Shown: in pieces, positions 32,484-41,394 of the stretch
Numbering within the stretch: position 1 is the first letter of the stretch
Layout of the letters: every line of letters begins with the position of its first letter
Assembly: GCF_900091495.1 (NCBI RefSeq)
Contig: NZ_LT607413.1
Span: 4,169,001-4,233,000 of the forward strand
Origin: Micromonospora echinospora
Lineage (GTDB): Bacteria > Actinomycetota > Actinomycetes > Mycobacteriales > Micromonosporaceae
Direction of reading: 5' to 3'
DNA length: 64,000 nucleotides
Translations under genes and position numbers: made by a program
Notes under the pieces: model-generated
Seen by the model: only the letters and a program-made list of their open reading frames with translations
Told to the model about the DNA's origin: nothing
The model's database searches: none

Positions 32484-33604
32484 GCCGTACGCTGCTGATC
32501 ACGAACGACTTCCCGCCCCGCCCCGGGGGCATCCAGTCCTTCGTCCACAACCTGGCGCTGCACCAGCCGGCCGGCTCGGTGGTGGTCTACGCGTCGACCT
32601 GGCGGGACGCCGAGAAGTTCGACGCCGACCAGCCGTTCGAGGTGGTCCGGGAACGCACCCGGGTGCTGCTGCCCACTCCGCTGGTCGCCCGGCGCGCCGC
32701 CGCGCTGGCCCGGCGGTACGACTGCGACACCGTCTGGTTCGGGGCGGCGGCCCCGCTCGGGCTGCTCGCCCCCGGGCTGCGCCGCCGGGCCGGAATCCGC
32801 CGCGTGCTGGCCCTGACCCACGGGCACGAGGTCGGCTGGGCCGCGCTGCCGGTCGCCCGGACGGCCCTGCGGCGCATCGGCCGGGGCGCGGACGTGATCA
32901 CCTATCTCGGCGACTACACCCGGGTCCGGCTCGACCGGGTCCTGCACGGACTGACCGACCTGCGACGGCTGGCACCGGGAGTGGACGTCGACGCGTACCA
33001 CCCGGACGTCGACGGGGAGGCGGTCCGGATGCGGCTGGGCCTGACCGACCGGCCGGTGGTGGTCTGCGTCTCCCGGTTGGTGCCGCGCAAGGGGCAGGAC
33101 ACCCTCATCCGGGCCCTGCCGGAGATCCGCCGCCGGGTGCCGGACGCCGCGCTGCTGGTGGTCGGAGGCGGACCGTACCGGGGCACCCTGGAGAAGCTCG
33201 CCCGCCAGACGGGGGTGGAGCGGGACGTGGTCTTCACCGGCACCGTCCCCGCCGCCGAGCTGCCCGCCCACTACGCCGCCGGCGACGTGTACGCGATGCC
33301 CTGCCGCACCCGCAACCGCGGGCTGGACGTGGAGGGGCTGGGCATCGTCTACCTGGAGGCGTCCGCCACCGGCCTGCCCGTGGTGGCCGGAGACTCCGGC
33401 GGCGCGCCGGACGCGGTCCGCGAGGGCGAGACCGGGTACGTGGTGCGCGGACGGGACACCGCGCAGCTCGCCGACCGGGTGGCGACCCTGCTCGCCGACC
33501 GGGACCTGGCCCGTCAGTTCGGCGCGGCGGGACGGGCCTGGGTGGAGCGGGAGTGGCGCTGGGAGACCCAGGCCCGACGTCTGGCCGCCCTGCTCGCCGG
33601 CTGA
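32480..33604 (+). CDS. pimB: GDP-mannose-dependent phosphatidylinositol monomannoside alpha-1,6-mannosyltransferase (PimB')
   Basis: GT4 glycosyltransferase, 374 residues, that adds the second mannose to phosphatidylinositol mannosides in the cytoplasmic leaflet. ATG 32480 overlaps the M48 gene stop. Typical GT4 parts: MSRTLLITNDFPPRPGGIQS, the glycine loop; VVCVSRLVPRKGQDTLIRAL; and the C-terminal E-x7-E region GLDVEGLGIVYLEASATGLP. The location next to a fadD15-type gene and the DEDD/GIY-YIG gene matches Rv2188c of M. tuberculosis, where PimB' was characterised. Micromonosporaceae make PI-mannosides, so the assignment fits; a different mannosyl acceptor cannot be excluded. Confidence 0.85.
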   Translation: MSRTLLITNDFPPRPGGIQSFVHNLALHQPAGSVVVYASTWRDAEKFDADQPFEVVRERTRVLLPTPLVARRAAALARRYDCDTVWFGAAAPLGLLAPGLRRRAGIRRVLALTHGHEVGWAALPVARTALRRIGRGADVITYLGDYTRVRLDRVLHGLTDLRRLAPGVDVDAYHPDVDGEAVRMRLGLTDRPVVVCVSRLVPRKGQDTLIRALPEIRRRVPDAALLVVGGGPYRGTLEKLARQTGVERDVVFTGTVPAAELPAHYAAGDVYAMPCRTRNRGLDVEGLGIVYLEASATGLPVVAGDSGGAPDAVREGETGYVVRGRDTAQLADRVATLLADRDLARQFGAAGRAWVEREWRWETQARRLAALLAG

Positions 33605-33609
33605 CCGCC

Positions 33610-33680
33610 GGTCGGCCGACCCCGCACCGCTCACCGGCTGACCGCGCTCCTGGTCGGCCGACCCCGCACCGCTCACCGGC
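33610..33680. repeat. 29 bp direct repeat, two copies 42 bp apart
   Basis: The 29 bp sequence starting GGTCGGCCGACCCCGCACCG is present at 33610-33638 and again at 33652-33680, exact in both. It contains the palindrome GGTCGGCCGACC. It lies 6 bp after the pimB stop and before the convergent GGDEF-EAL gene. No function is visible; it may be a recombination or duplication scar. Confidence 0.85.
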
Positions 33681-33749
33681 CCCGCCCAGCGGCGGCCCCG
33701 GGCTCGGCCCCGCGTGCAGGGCACCCGCGGCGTCCGGCCGTGGCGCGGC

Positions 33750-35558
33750 TCAGCGGGGTGCGGCGATGACGGTCGGTGTGGGCTGCCGTTCCCGGTGCAG
33801 CAGGTCGAGGATCTGCCCGGAGGGGCCCGGCCGGCCGAAGTGCCAGCCCTGGGCCGCGTCGCACCCGATCGCCCGCAGCCGTTCGGCCTGGGCGGCCGTC
33901 TCCACCCCCTCGGCGGTGACGGTGAGGTCCAGCGCGTGCGCCAACGACACCAGGGAGGCGAGGATCCGTTCGTCGGTGCGGCTCGACGGGTCGTTCGGGG
34001 AGCCCCGCAGCCCGGCGACGAAGTTCCCGGCGAACTTCAGCTCGGTCACCGGCAGGTCGCGCAGGTAGGCGAGGTTGGAGTAGCCGGTGCCGAAGTCGTC
34101 GATGGCGATCCGTACGCCGGCGTCGGCCAGCGTCCGCAGCGCGCGTACCGGCTCCCCGGTGGTGCTCATCATGGCGCTCTCGGTGATCTCCAGCTGGAGC
34201 CGTTCCGGCGGCAGACCGGTGTCCTCCAGCAGGTCCCGTACCTGCCGCACCAGACCCGGACCGTGCACCTGGCGGACGGCCAGGTTGACGCTGACGAACG
34301 GCGCGCGCGGCCGGCCGCCCGTCGGCCAGGCCTCCGCCTCCCGCGCCGCGTCGGCGAGCACCCAGCCGCCGAGCGGCACGATCAGGCCGGTCTCCTCGGC
34401 CAGCCCGATGAAGCGGTCCGGCCGCAGCTCGCCCAGCTCGGGGTGACGCCACCGGACCAGCGCCTCCGCCCCGACCACGCTGCCGTCGCGCAGCGAGGTC
34501 AGGGGTTGGTAGTCCAGGTAGAACTCGCCCCGCTCCAGCGCGGCGGGGATGGCGGCGGATAGCGCGTACCGGGCCAGCTCCTGCTGGTTGCGGTCGACGT
34601 CGAAGAGTTCCCAGCGGGCCCCGCCGGCGCCCTTCGCCCAGTGCAGCGTGCTGTCGGCGGCCCGCATCAGGTCGCTCGGGGTGGTGCCGGCGACCGGACG
34701 TTCCACGATGCCGATGCTGGCGGAGACGGTCAGCTCGTGCCCGTCCACCAGGGCGGGCCGGTTGACCGCGTGCAGCGCCGCCTCGGCGACCCGGACCACG
34801 TCCTCGGTGCCGGTGGTCCGCTCCACCAGGATCACGAACTCGTCGCCACCGAGCCGGGCCACCAGATGGTCACCGACCGCCTCGTGCAGCCGCCGGCCCA
34901 CCGAGACCAGCAGCGAGTCGCCGACCTGGTGGCCGAGCGTGTCGTTGACGACCTTGAATCGGTCCAGGTCGAGGAAGCAGAGGCCGACCCGCTGGCCGTC
35001 GCGGCCCCGCCGGTCGATCGCCGCTGCCAGACGCTCGGTGAACAGGGTGCGGTTCGGCAGGCCGGTCAGCGGGTCGTGGGTGGCCTGGTGCCGGAACCGC
35101 GCCTCGCTCTCCCGGAGCGCCCGTTCGGCCTCCGCCCGCGCCATCATGGCGGCCCGGCGCAGCGACTCCTGGGCGTCGAGTGTCCGGTCCCGCAACGCCC
35201 GGGCGTAACCGGTGGCGACGGTCGCCAGCAGCCGGGCCAGCCGGTCCTCCGCGTCGTCGGCGACCAGCCCGAGGTCGTGCAGTAGCCGGAGCTGGATGAT
35301 CTCGATGGTCCGGCCGAGCCCTTCGGCCGAGGCGATGTGCGCGGCCACCAGTTCGATCCCCACCTGGTGACCGACCCGTGGGTCGAAGGGCTCGGCGCGC
35401 ATCGCGTCGGCGAGCCGGTCGGTGAGCCCCTGGAGGAAGACCTCCAACTGCTCCTGCGTCATCGGTAGGTAGCTCGTGCCGGAGACCGCCCTGGCCCAGG
35501 CGCGGGCGAAGGAGCCGGGGCACGGGCGGGACCCCGTCGCCGGGGTCGGCTCACCCAC
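33750..35558 (-). CDS. GGDEF-EAL bifunctional c-di-GMP turnover protein
   Basis: A 602-residue soluble protein. An N-terminal region of about 170 residues contains no membrane helix and ends in a coiled coil (AEAERALRESEARFRHQ). GGDEF domain (about 175-340): THDPLTGLPNRTLF, FLDLDRFKVVNDTLGH and an intact RLGGDEF; the RxxD inhibitory site is absent. EAL domain (about 345-590): GAEALVRWRHPE, VSVNLAVRQVH, LQLEITES, IDDFGTGYSNLAYL, LKFAGNF and AEGVETAAQAERL, so metal-binding residues are mostly kept. It is expected to make and/or break c-di-GMP, which controls development in actinomycetes. GTG 35558 overlaps the methyltransferase stop by 8 bp (GTGGGTGA), so it is translated with that gene. Confidence 0.92.
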   Translation of the reverse strand: MGEPTPATGSRPCPGSFARAWARAVSGTSYLPMTQEQLEVFLQGLTDRLADAMRAEPFDPRVGHQVGIELVAAHIASAEGLGRTIEIIQLRLLHDLGLVADDAEDRLARLLATVATGYARALRDRTLDAQESLRRAAMMARAEAERALRESEARFRHQATHDPLTGLPNRTLFTERLAAAIDRRGRDGQRVGLCFLDLDRFKVVNDTLGHQVGDSLLVSVGRRLHEAVGDHLVARLGGDEFVILVERTTGTEDVVRVAEAALHAVNRPALVDGHELTVSASIGIVERPVAGTTPSDLMRAADSTLHWAKGAGGARWELFDVDRNQQELARYALSAAIPAALERGEFYLDYQPLTSLRDGSVVGAEALVRWRHPELGELRPDRFIGLAEETGLIVPLGGWVLADAAREAEAWPTGGRPRAPFVSVNLAVRQVHGPGLVRQVRDLLEDTGLPPERLQLEITESAMMSTTGEPVRALRTLADAGVRIAIDDFGTGYSNLAYLRDLPVTELKFAGNFVAGLRGSPNDPSSRTDERILASLVSLAHALDLTVTAEGVETAAQAERLRAIGCDAAQGWHFGRPGPSGQILDLLHRERQPTPTVIAAPR

Positions 35559-36357
35559 CGAGCCGCCCCACCCCGCCCAGGAACCCCGACCGGGCGGCGT
35601 CCTCGGCGTGCTCGGGGAACTCCGGCCGCCACGCCGGCACCCACACCAGACCCGGTTCGACCAGCTCGAAACCGTCGAAGAACGCGGTCAGCTCGGCGCG
35701 GTCCCGGAGGATGAGCGGGTTGTCCGTGTTGCGGTAGACCCGCTCCGCGTCGGCCCGGGCGTCGCCGTACTGGCCGATGTCACTGGCCTGGGAGAGGACC
35801 AGGTAACTGCCCGGGGGGAGGGCGTCCCGGAGGGTGCGCAGGATCTCCGCCGGCCGGTCGTCGTCCGCGACGAAGTGCAGCACGGCGACGATCATCAGGG
35901 CGACCGGTTCGGCGAGGTCGAGCAGGCCGTGCAGGTCGGGGTGGTCCAGGATGCGCTCCGGTCGGCGCAGGTCCTCCTGGAAGACGACGGCCTGGTCGTT
36001 GCGGCTGAGGATCTCCCGGCTGTGGGCGACCGCCACCGGGTCGACGTCGACGTACACCACCCGGGAGTCCGGCGCGACCCGCTGCGCGACCTCGTGCACG
36101 TTGCCGACGGTCGGGATCCCCGAACCGATGTCGAGGAACTGGCGCACGCCCGTCTCGGCCAGGAAGTGCACGACCCGCCGCATGAACGCCCGGTTGGCCT
36201 GGGCCATCAGCGGCGCCTCCGGGACGGCGGCCATCATCGCCCCTGCGGCGGCCCGGTCGGCGGCGAAGTTGTGCGAGCCCCCGAGGTAGTAGTCGTACAT
36301 GCGGGCCACGCTCGGGCGCTCGACGTCGATGGTGTCGGGTGCCCAGTCCGGCCGCAT
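35551..36357 (-). CDS. S-adenosylmethionine-dependent methyltransferase (Methyltransf_19/DUF574)
   Basis: A 268-residue actinomycete methyltransferase of the PF04672 family, abundant in Streptomyces and Micromonospora but with no general substrate. N-terminal signature: DTIDVERPSVARMYDYYLGG then SHNFAADRAAAGAMMA; SAM-binding motif in VRQFLDIGSGIPTVGNVHE and VYVDVDPVAVAHSR. The conserved block AVVFQEDLRRPERILDHPDL follows. The start at ATG 36357 (MRPDWAPDTIDVERPS) is convincing. Its 8 bp overlap with the GGDEF-EAL gene downstream suggests a shared function, perhaps modification of a signalling partner, but nothing in the sequence says what. Confidence 0.9.
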   Translation of the reverse strand: MRPDWAPDTIDVERPSVARMYDYYLGGSHNFAADRAAAGAMMAAVPEAPLMAQANRAFMRRVVHFLAETGVRQFLDIGSGIPTVGNVHEVAQRVAPDSRVVYVDVDPVAVAHSREILSRNDQAVVFQEDLRRPERILDHPDLHGLLDLAEPVALMIVAVLHFVADDDRPAEILRTLRDALPPGSYLVLSQASDIGQYGDARADAERVYRNTDNPLILRDRAELTAFFDGFELVEPGLVWVPAWRPEFPEHAEDAARSGFLGGVGRLGG

Positions 36358-36488
36358 GCCCTACCCCTTTTGACACGTACACGACAACGGTCGCCCCCGT
36401 GGGCCACCCGGGTATTCTGCCCGTTCGCCGCCCGAGTGACCAGAGCACGTCAAATCGGCTTCATGTCCGACCCCGGGCGCAAACGAAC

Positions 36489-36528
36489 GGGGGCCCGCGT
36501 CCTCCACCCCGGGTGGACGCGGACCCCC
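36489..36528 (-). terminator. Terminator-like hairpin after the NarL-type regulator gene
   Basis: Left arm GGGGGCCCGCGTCC (36489-36502) and right arm GGACGCGGACCCCC (36515-36528), one mismatch, with an inner CACCCCGGGTG that can also pair. It lies 15 bp beyond the stop of the minus-strand response-regulator gene and before the methyltransferase start; on the minus strand it is followed by GTTCGTTTGCG. Confidence 0.7.
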
Positions 36529-36543
36529 GCTCGACGGGCGTCG

Positions 36544-37212
36544 TCAGAACTTCGGCGCGTCCGGGGCCTCCAGCAGACCCAGCCGCAGGGCGGTCATCAG
36601 GGCCTGGGCCCGGTTGGCGGCGCCGAGCTTCTCGTAGAGCTTCGAGATGTGCGTCTTCGCCGTCGACTCGCTGACGAAGAGCTGCTTGGCGATGCCGGCG
36701 ACGCTCATCCCGTCGGCCAGCAGCCGCAGCACCTGGCCCTCCCGGGGCGAGAGCTGGGGACCGGACGGGGCGAGCCGGCGCTTCATCGCCTCGGCCAGGT
36801 CGGCGGCGGTGAAGGCGCTGGGGGAGGAAGCGGCGTGCCGGGCGGCGGCCACCACCTCGTCGGCCGGCGCGGTCTTCGGCACGAAGGCGCTCGCCCCGGC
36901 CTCCAGGGCACCGAAGAGCTGGTCGTCACCGGCGTACATGGTGAGCACGACGATGCCCATGGTGGCGCTGGACTTGCGCAGCGCCCGGGTCGCCTCCAAA
37001 CCGCTGCCGTCGGGCAGGCGCAGGTCCATGATCACCACGTCGGGCTGGAGCGCGCCGGCCTGCCGGACCCCCTCGGCGGCGGTGGCGGCCTCGCCGACCA
37101 CCTCGAACTGACGGTCCCGCTCGAAGGCGTGCCGCAGGCCCTTGCGGATCAGGTCATGATCGTCCACAAGGAGGACCTTGGTGCGGGTGGCCGGTATCGG
37201 ACTGGTGGTCAT
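36544..37212 (-). CDS. NarL/LuxR-family two-component response regulator
   Basis: A 222-residue transcription factor. Receiver domain (about 12-130) with acidic pair in LLVDDHDLIRKG, phosphorylated Asp in VVIMDLRLPDGSG and lysine in AFVPKTAPADEV. LuxR-type helix-turn-helix (about 155-215) in LSPREGQVLRLLADGMSVAG then IAKQLFVSESTAKTHISKLY. ATG 37212 is the start; the frame runs on upstream but without coding character. It lies 7 bp after the kinase stop (kinase 37220-38920, same strand), so the two form a cognate pair. Target genes are unknown. Confidence 0.94.
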   Translation of the reverse strand: MTTSPIPATRTKVLLVDDHDLIRKGLRHAFERDRQFEVVGEAATAAEGVRQAGALQPDVVIMDLRLPDGSGLEATRALRKSSATMGIVVLTMYAGDDQLFGALEAGASAFVPKTAPADEVVAAARHAASSPSAFTAADLAEAMKRRLAPSGPQLSPREGQVLRLLADGMSVAGIAKQLFVSESTAKTHISKLYEKLGAANRAQALMTALRLGLLEAPDAPKF

Positions 37213-37219
37213 CCTCGGG

Positions 37220-38920
37220 TTACTTCCCTTCTCCTGCGGTCGCGCTACCGCGCACGTTATCGCGTCGGGGCGAGGTGCCGAGAACCACCGCCACCGTCGT
37301 GCCGCTCGGTTGCCGTGGACGGATCTCCAGTCGGCCCCGGATACGTTCCGCCCTCTCTGCCATGATCGCAAGGCCGTACCGGCCGTCCGGGCGCTGGTCG
37401 GCGATTCCCTGACCGTCATCCGACACTTCGATCTGCGCGTACGGGGGGTCCACCTCACAGGTGACCCAGAGGTTGGACGCGCCGGCGTGCTTGCGGGCGT
37501 TGGTCACCGCCTCCTGGGCGATGCGCAGCAACTCGGCCTCGGTGGCGGCGGGCAGCCGGGCGGTCGACTCGTCCAGCGACAGGTGCACCCGCAGTCCGCC
37601 GGAGGCGCCGACGGTCCGCGCGTACTCGGCGATCGCGGCGGCCAGCCCGCCGTGCCGGTCCACCTCGCTGCGCAGCTCGAACAGGCTCAGCCGCAGCTCG
37701 GTGATCACCCGGGTCACCTCCTGGCGCAGCGTGCGCAGGCTCTCGGCGGTCTCCTCGGTGTCGTCGTGCACGGTGGCCAGGGCGTTGTCGATGCCGTAGC
37801 CGACCATCACCAGCTCCTGGGCGACCCCGTCGTGGATCTCGCGGGCCAGGCGCTGCCGCTCCTCGTTGGTGGCCAGCGAGCGCACCTCGTCGAAGAGGAG
37901 CGCCGCCTCCAGCCGCAACGCCGCCGGGCGGGTCAGTGCGGTCACCTTCGCCACCACCGGGGCCGGGTACGCCTGCGCCACGTCCGCCTCCAACGCCACC
38001 AGGCCCACCGTCCGGACCCCGGCGACCAGCGGCACGATCAGCGCGGAGACGTCGCCGCCCCGGTGCGAGCGGGCCTGCGACCGGTTGGCGGTCTGCGGCT
38101 GCTGGCTGGCCCAGGCGTCGGCGATCGCCGAGTCGGCGTCGAGCGTGGTCTCCCAGTCCACCCGGTCCACGCCCACCTGGGCGAGCACCACCAGCCGGCC
38201 GCCGCCGCTGGCGGAGAGCACCGCCGCCCGGTCCGCCCGGGTGACCGTGCGCAACTCCTCCAGCAGGTGCTCGGAGATGCCGCCCGGGTCCAGCGTGGCG
38301 CCGGGGAGCTGCCGGGCGACGCCGCGCAGCTGCGTCAGCAGCCGGGTCGCCTCGGCGTACGGCTGGTGCTGGGGTTTGACCTCGGTGCGGACCGCCATCA
38401 CCCGGTGCAGGGTGCTGGCGGCGTAGAGCCCGAGCCCGGCCAGCAGCAGCCACTGGGCGCAGACCGCGAGGTACCCGAGCTGGCCGAGTTGCCGCTCGCC
38501 GCCGACCTCGGTCAGTGCCCCGCTGAGCAGCAGGGTGGCCGCGGTGACCGCGAGCAGCGTCGCGCCCTCGCGGAACTGGCGCCGCAGCGCGGTCACGGTG
38601 ACCGGCACGGCCAGGTAGGGCAGGACGGCCGAGGCGCCGAGCCCGCCGATCGGGCCGCCGATGGTGGCCACCGCGGCCACCTGGCTGGCGGCCAGGCCCA
38701 GCACCACCACCTCGGCGGCGCGACTGAGCGGACCGAGGAGCCGGTCGGTCGGGGCGAGCAGCGCCGGCACGCCGGCCAGCGCCAGCAGGGCGATCCACCA
38801 GAGCTGGTCGACCTCCCGGGTGGCGATCAGGGTCAGGACGGCGACCAGCGCGAGCATGACCACGCGGGCGGTGACGGCCAGCGGGTGCGGCCGGGGCCGG
38901 GTGGGTGTGGAGGCGGACAC
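37220..38920 (-). CDS. Membrane sensor histidine kinase (HisKA_3 type, GAF-like sensor)
   Basis: A 566-residue NarL-partner kinase. GTG 38920. The N-terminal part has about five hydrophobic helices (VTARVVMLALVAVLTLIATR, LWWIALLALAGVPALLA, AEVVVLGLAASQVAAVATIG, LLAVTAATLLLSGAL, LGYLAVCAQWLLLAGLGLY). A GAF-like domain follows (about 205-335: LLEELRTVTRADRAAVLSAS ... TVGLVALEADV). The dimerisation/phospho-acceptor region is REIHDGVAQELVMVGYGID, and the ATPase has EAVTNARKHAGASNLWV and VSDDGQGI. All catalytic motifs are intact. Signal input unknown. Confidence 0.94.
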   Translation of the reverse strand: MSASTPTRPRPHPLAVTARVVMLALVAVLTLIATREVDQLWWIALLALAGVPALLAPTDRLLGPLSRAAEVVVLGLAASQVAAVATIGGPIGGLGASAVLPYLAVPVTVTALRRQFREGATLLAVTAATLLLSGALTEVGGERQLGQLGYLAVCAQWLLLAGLGLYAASTLHRVMAVRTEVKPQHQPYAEATRLLTQLRGVARQLPGATLDPGGISEHLLEELRTVTRADRAAVLSASGGGRLVVLAQVGVDRVDWETTLDADSAIADAWASQQPQTANRSQARSHRGGDVSALIVPLVAGVRTVGLVALEADVAQAYPAPVVAKVTALTRPAALRLEAALLFDEVRSLATNEERQRLAREIHDGVAQELVMVGYGIDNALATVHDDTEETAESLRTLRQEVTRVITELRLSLFELRSEVDRHGGLAAAIAEYARTVGASGGLRVHLSLDESTARLPAATEAELLRIAQEAVTNARKHAGASNLWVTCEVDPPYAQIEVSDDGQGIADQRPDGRYGLAIMAERAERIRGRLEIRPRQPSGTTVAVVLGTSPRRDNVRGSATAGEGK

Positions 38921-38934
38921 GTGACGGATCGTAG

Positions 38935-40746
38935 TCAGCGGGCGTAGATGTCGGCGATCTCGGCCGCGTACGTCTCGTGCACGACGTTGCGTTTCACCTT
39001 CAGCGACGGGGTCAGCTCGCCGGTCGCCTCGGTGAAGTCACGCGGCAGGATCCGGAACACCTTGATCGCCTCGGCCTTCGAGACGGTCCGGTTGGCCGCG
39101 TCGACCGCGCCCTGGATCTCGGCGCGCAGTGCCTCGTGCTCCCGCAGCTCGTCGACCGTGGCGGTGGCCGGCAGGCCGGCCGCGTCCCGCCACTTCGGCA
39201 GCGCCTCCTCGTCGACGGTGATCAGCGCGGCGATGAACGGCTGCCGGTCGCCGACCACCACACACTGGCTGACCAGCGGGTGCGCCCGCACCTGGTCCTC
39301 CAGCACTGCGGGGGCGACGTTCTTGCCGCCCGCGGTCACGATGATCTCCTTCTTGCGGCCGGTGATGCTGAGGAAGCCGTCGGCGTCGAGCCGGCCCAGG
39401 TCCCCGCTGTGGAACCAGCCGTCGGAGAGCACCTCGGCGGTCGCCTCGTCGTTGCGCCAGTACCCCTGGAACACCAGGTCACCGGCGATGAGGATCTCGC
39501 CGTCGTCGGCGACGCGGACGGTGACCCCGGGCAACGGCCGCCCGACCGAGCCGATCCGGGTGGCGTCGGGCAGGTTGGCGGCGGCGGCCGGGGAGGTCTC
39601 GGTGAGGCCGTAGCCCTCCAGGATCGTCACCCCGATGCCGCGGAAGAAGTGCCCGAGCCGGGCGCCGAGCGGGGCGCCGCCGGAGATGGCGTCCCGGCAC
39701 CGGCCGCCGAGCGCGGCGCGCAGCTTCCGGTAGACCAACCGGTCGAAGAGCGCGTGCTGCGCCCGCAGGGCCAGCCCCGGGCCGCCCGGCCGGTCCTGCG
39801 CCTCGCTCCAGGCGATCGCCACCGCCTCGGCCCGGTCGAAGATCCGGCCCTTCCCCTCGGCCTGGGCCTTCTGCCGGGCCCCGTTGTAGACCTTCTCGAA
39901 GACCCGGGGCACCGAGAGCACGAAGCTCGGGCGGAACTCCTGCAACTCCGCGACCAGGTTCGTGGTGTCGGCGCAGTGCGCCATGGTGGCGCGGGCGTGC
40001 ACCACGCCGATCTGGACGAGCCGGGCGAAGGCGTGCGCCAGCGGCAGGAAGAGCAGGGTGGACGCGCCGGCGTTGAACAGGTTCGGCAGCACCGGGACGG
40101 CGTTGGCGATGTCGGCGTACATGTTGCGGTGGGTCAGCACGCAGCCCTTGGGGCGGCCGGTGGTGCCGCTGGTGTAGATGATGGTGGCGACGTCGTCGGC
40201 GCGGACCTCCTTGCGGAGCCGTTCGATCTCCCGGGGGTCGACCGGCGCGCCCAGGGTGACCAGTTCGTCCACCGCCCCGAGGTCGATCTGCCAGACCCGG
40301 TCGAGTTCGGGCAGCCGGTCGGAGACCCCGGCGACCAGGGTGGCGTGCGCGGTGGTCTCCACCACGCAGGCGACCGCTCCGGAGTCGGCCAGGATCCAGG
40401 CGGCCTGCTCGGCGCTGGAGGTCTCGTAGATCGGCACGGTCACCGCGCCGGCCGCCCAGATGGCGTAGTCGAACAGGGTCCACTCGTAGCGGGTGCGGCT
40501 CATCAACCCGACCCGGGAGCCCCGGGTGATGCCGGCCGCGACCAGGCCCCGGGCCACCGCGACCACCTCGTCACGGAACTGCCGGCAGGTCACGTCCGTC
40601 CAGGTCCGGCCCGTCCCGTCGGCTGCCGGCACCGGCCGCGCGAACTGCACCGCGTCCGGTGCGGCGTCGGCGTTCGCCCAGACCGGGTCGGTGAGGTTGG
40701 CCGCGTCGCCGACGGTGACGATCGGTGGGACGGAGAACTCGCGCAC
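38935..40746 (-). CDS. fadD15: Long-chain-fatty-acid-CoA ligase (FadD15-like)
   Basis: AMP-forming acyl-CoA synthetase, 603 residues. I chose GTG 40746 because MREFSVPPIVTVGD matches the FadD15 N-terminus and a GAGGAG lies 5 nt upstream; a GTG at 40752 overlaps that ribosome site. The adenylation signatures are TIIYTSGTTGRPKGC, EGYGLTETSPAAAANLP, GWFHSGDLGRLDADGFLSIT and the C-terminal catalytic lysine region ELTPSLKVKRNVV. The FadD15 homologue of M. tuberculosis (Rv2187) lies beside pimB (Rv2188c), as here. It activates fatty acids for lipid synthesis or degradation; the chain length preference cannot be read. Confidence 0.92.
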   Translation of the reverse strand: MREFSVPPIVTVGDAANLTDPVWANADAAPDAVQFARPVPAADGTGRTWTDVTCRQFRDEVVAVARGLVAAGITRGSRVGLMSRTRYEWTLFDYAIWAAGAVTVPIYETSSAEQAAWILADSGAVACVVETTAHATLVAGVSDRLPELDRVWQIDLGAVDELVTLGAPVDPREIERLRKEVRADDVATIIYTSGTTGRPKGCVLTHRNMYADIANAVPVLPNLFNAGASTLLFLPLAHAFARLVQIGVVHARATMAHCADTTNLVAELQEFRPSFVLSVPRVFEKVYNGARQKAQAEGKGRIFDRAEAVAIAWSEAQDRPGGPGLALRAQHALFDRLVYRKLRAALGGRCRDAISGGAPLGARLGHFFRGIGVTILEGYGLTETSPAAAANLPDATRIGSVGRPLPGVTVRVADDGEILIAGDLVFQGYWRNDEATAEVLSDGWFHSGDLGRLDADGFLSITGRKKEIIVTAGGKNVAPAVLEDQVRAHPLVSQCVVVGDRQPFIAALITVDEEALPKWRDAAGLPATATVDELREHEALRAEIQGAVDAANRTVSKAEAIKVFRILPRDFTEATGELTPSLKVKRNVVHETYAAEIADIYAR

Positions 40747-40899
40747 CTGCACTCCTCGTGCTCGCGGACGGTCGGCCGGGCCGTCAGCGAGGAGGGACGG
40801 CCTCGTCGAAACCTACCCGCAACCCCCGGTCAGCAGGTGGACCGGGTTCGCGGGGGTGGACCGGGGCGAGGTCCGGCCCGGCCGGGTAGCCTCCCCCCC

Positions 40900-41355
40900 A
40901 TGGCGGACTCCTCCACCCAGTCGATCACCATCGACGCGCCCCCCGACCGGGTGGTCGCGGTCATCTGCGACTTCGCCCGGTACCCGGAGTGGACCGAGGC
41001 GTTGCGCCGGGTCGAGGTAATCGAGGAGTACGAGGACGGCTACGCCAGCCAGGTCCGGTTCACCATCGACGCCCAGGTGATGACCGACGAGTACGTGCTG
41101 GCGTACGAGTACGCCGAGGACCTCTCCCGGATCGAGTGGCACCTGGTGGCCCCGTCCCGGATGCAGCGCGCCCAGCGTGGGTCGTACGACGTCGTCGGCA
41201 ACCCGGACGGCACCTCCACGGTGACCTACACCCTGGAGGTGGAGCTCTCCGTGGGCATGCTCGGCATGTTCCGCCGCAAGGCCGAGAAAATGATCATGGA
41301 TACGGCGTTGAAGCAGTTGAAGCATCGGGTAGAAGCACCCGGTGCGACCCGCTGA
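40900..41355 (+). CDS. SRPBCC-family (START-like) protein
   Basis: A 151-residue protein beginning MADSSTQSITIDAPPDRVVA, with the helix-grip fold signature: VICDFARYPEWTEALRRVEV and later EVELSVGMLGMFRRKAEKMI. Such proteins bind hydrophobic ligands. It is the counterpart of Rv2185c, which is next to fadD15 in M. tuberculosis, and here it is divergent from the fadD15-type gene with about 150 bp between. A role in lipid handling is the contextual guess. ATG 40900 fits the family start well. Confidence 0.9.
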   Translation: MADSSTQSITIDAPPDRVVAVICDFARYPEWTEALRRVEVIEEYEDGYASQVRFTIDAQVMTDEYVLAYEYAEDLSRIEWHLVAPSRMQRAQRGSYDVVGNPDGTSTVTYTLEVELSVGMLGMFRRKAEKMIMDTALKQLKHRVEAPGATR

Positions 41356-41394
41356 ACCGACCGGCGCGGTGTCGCCGGGGTAGAGGAGCCGAAC

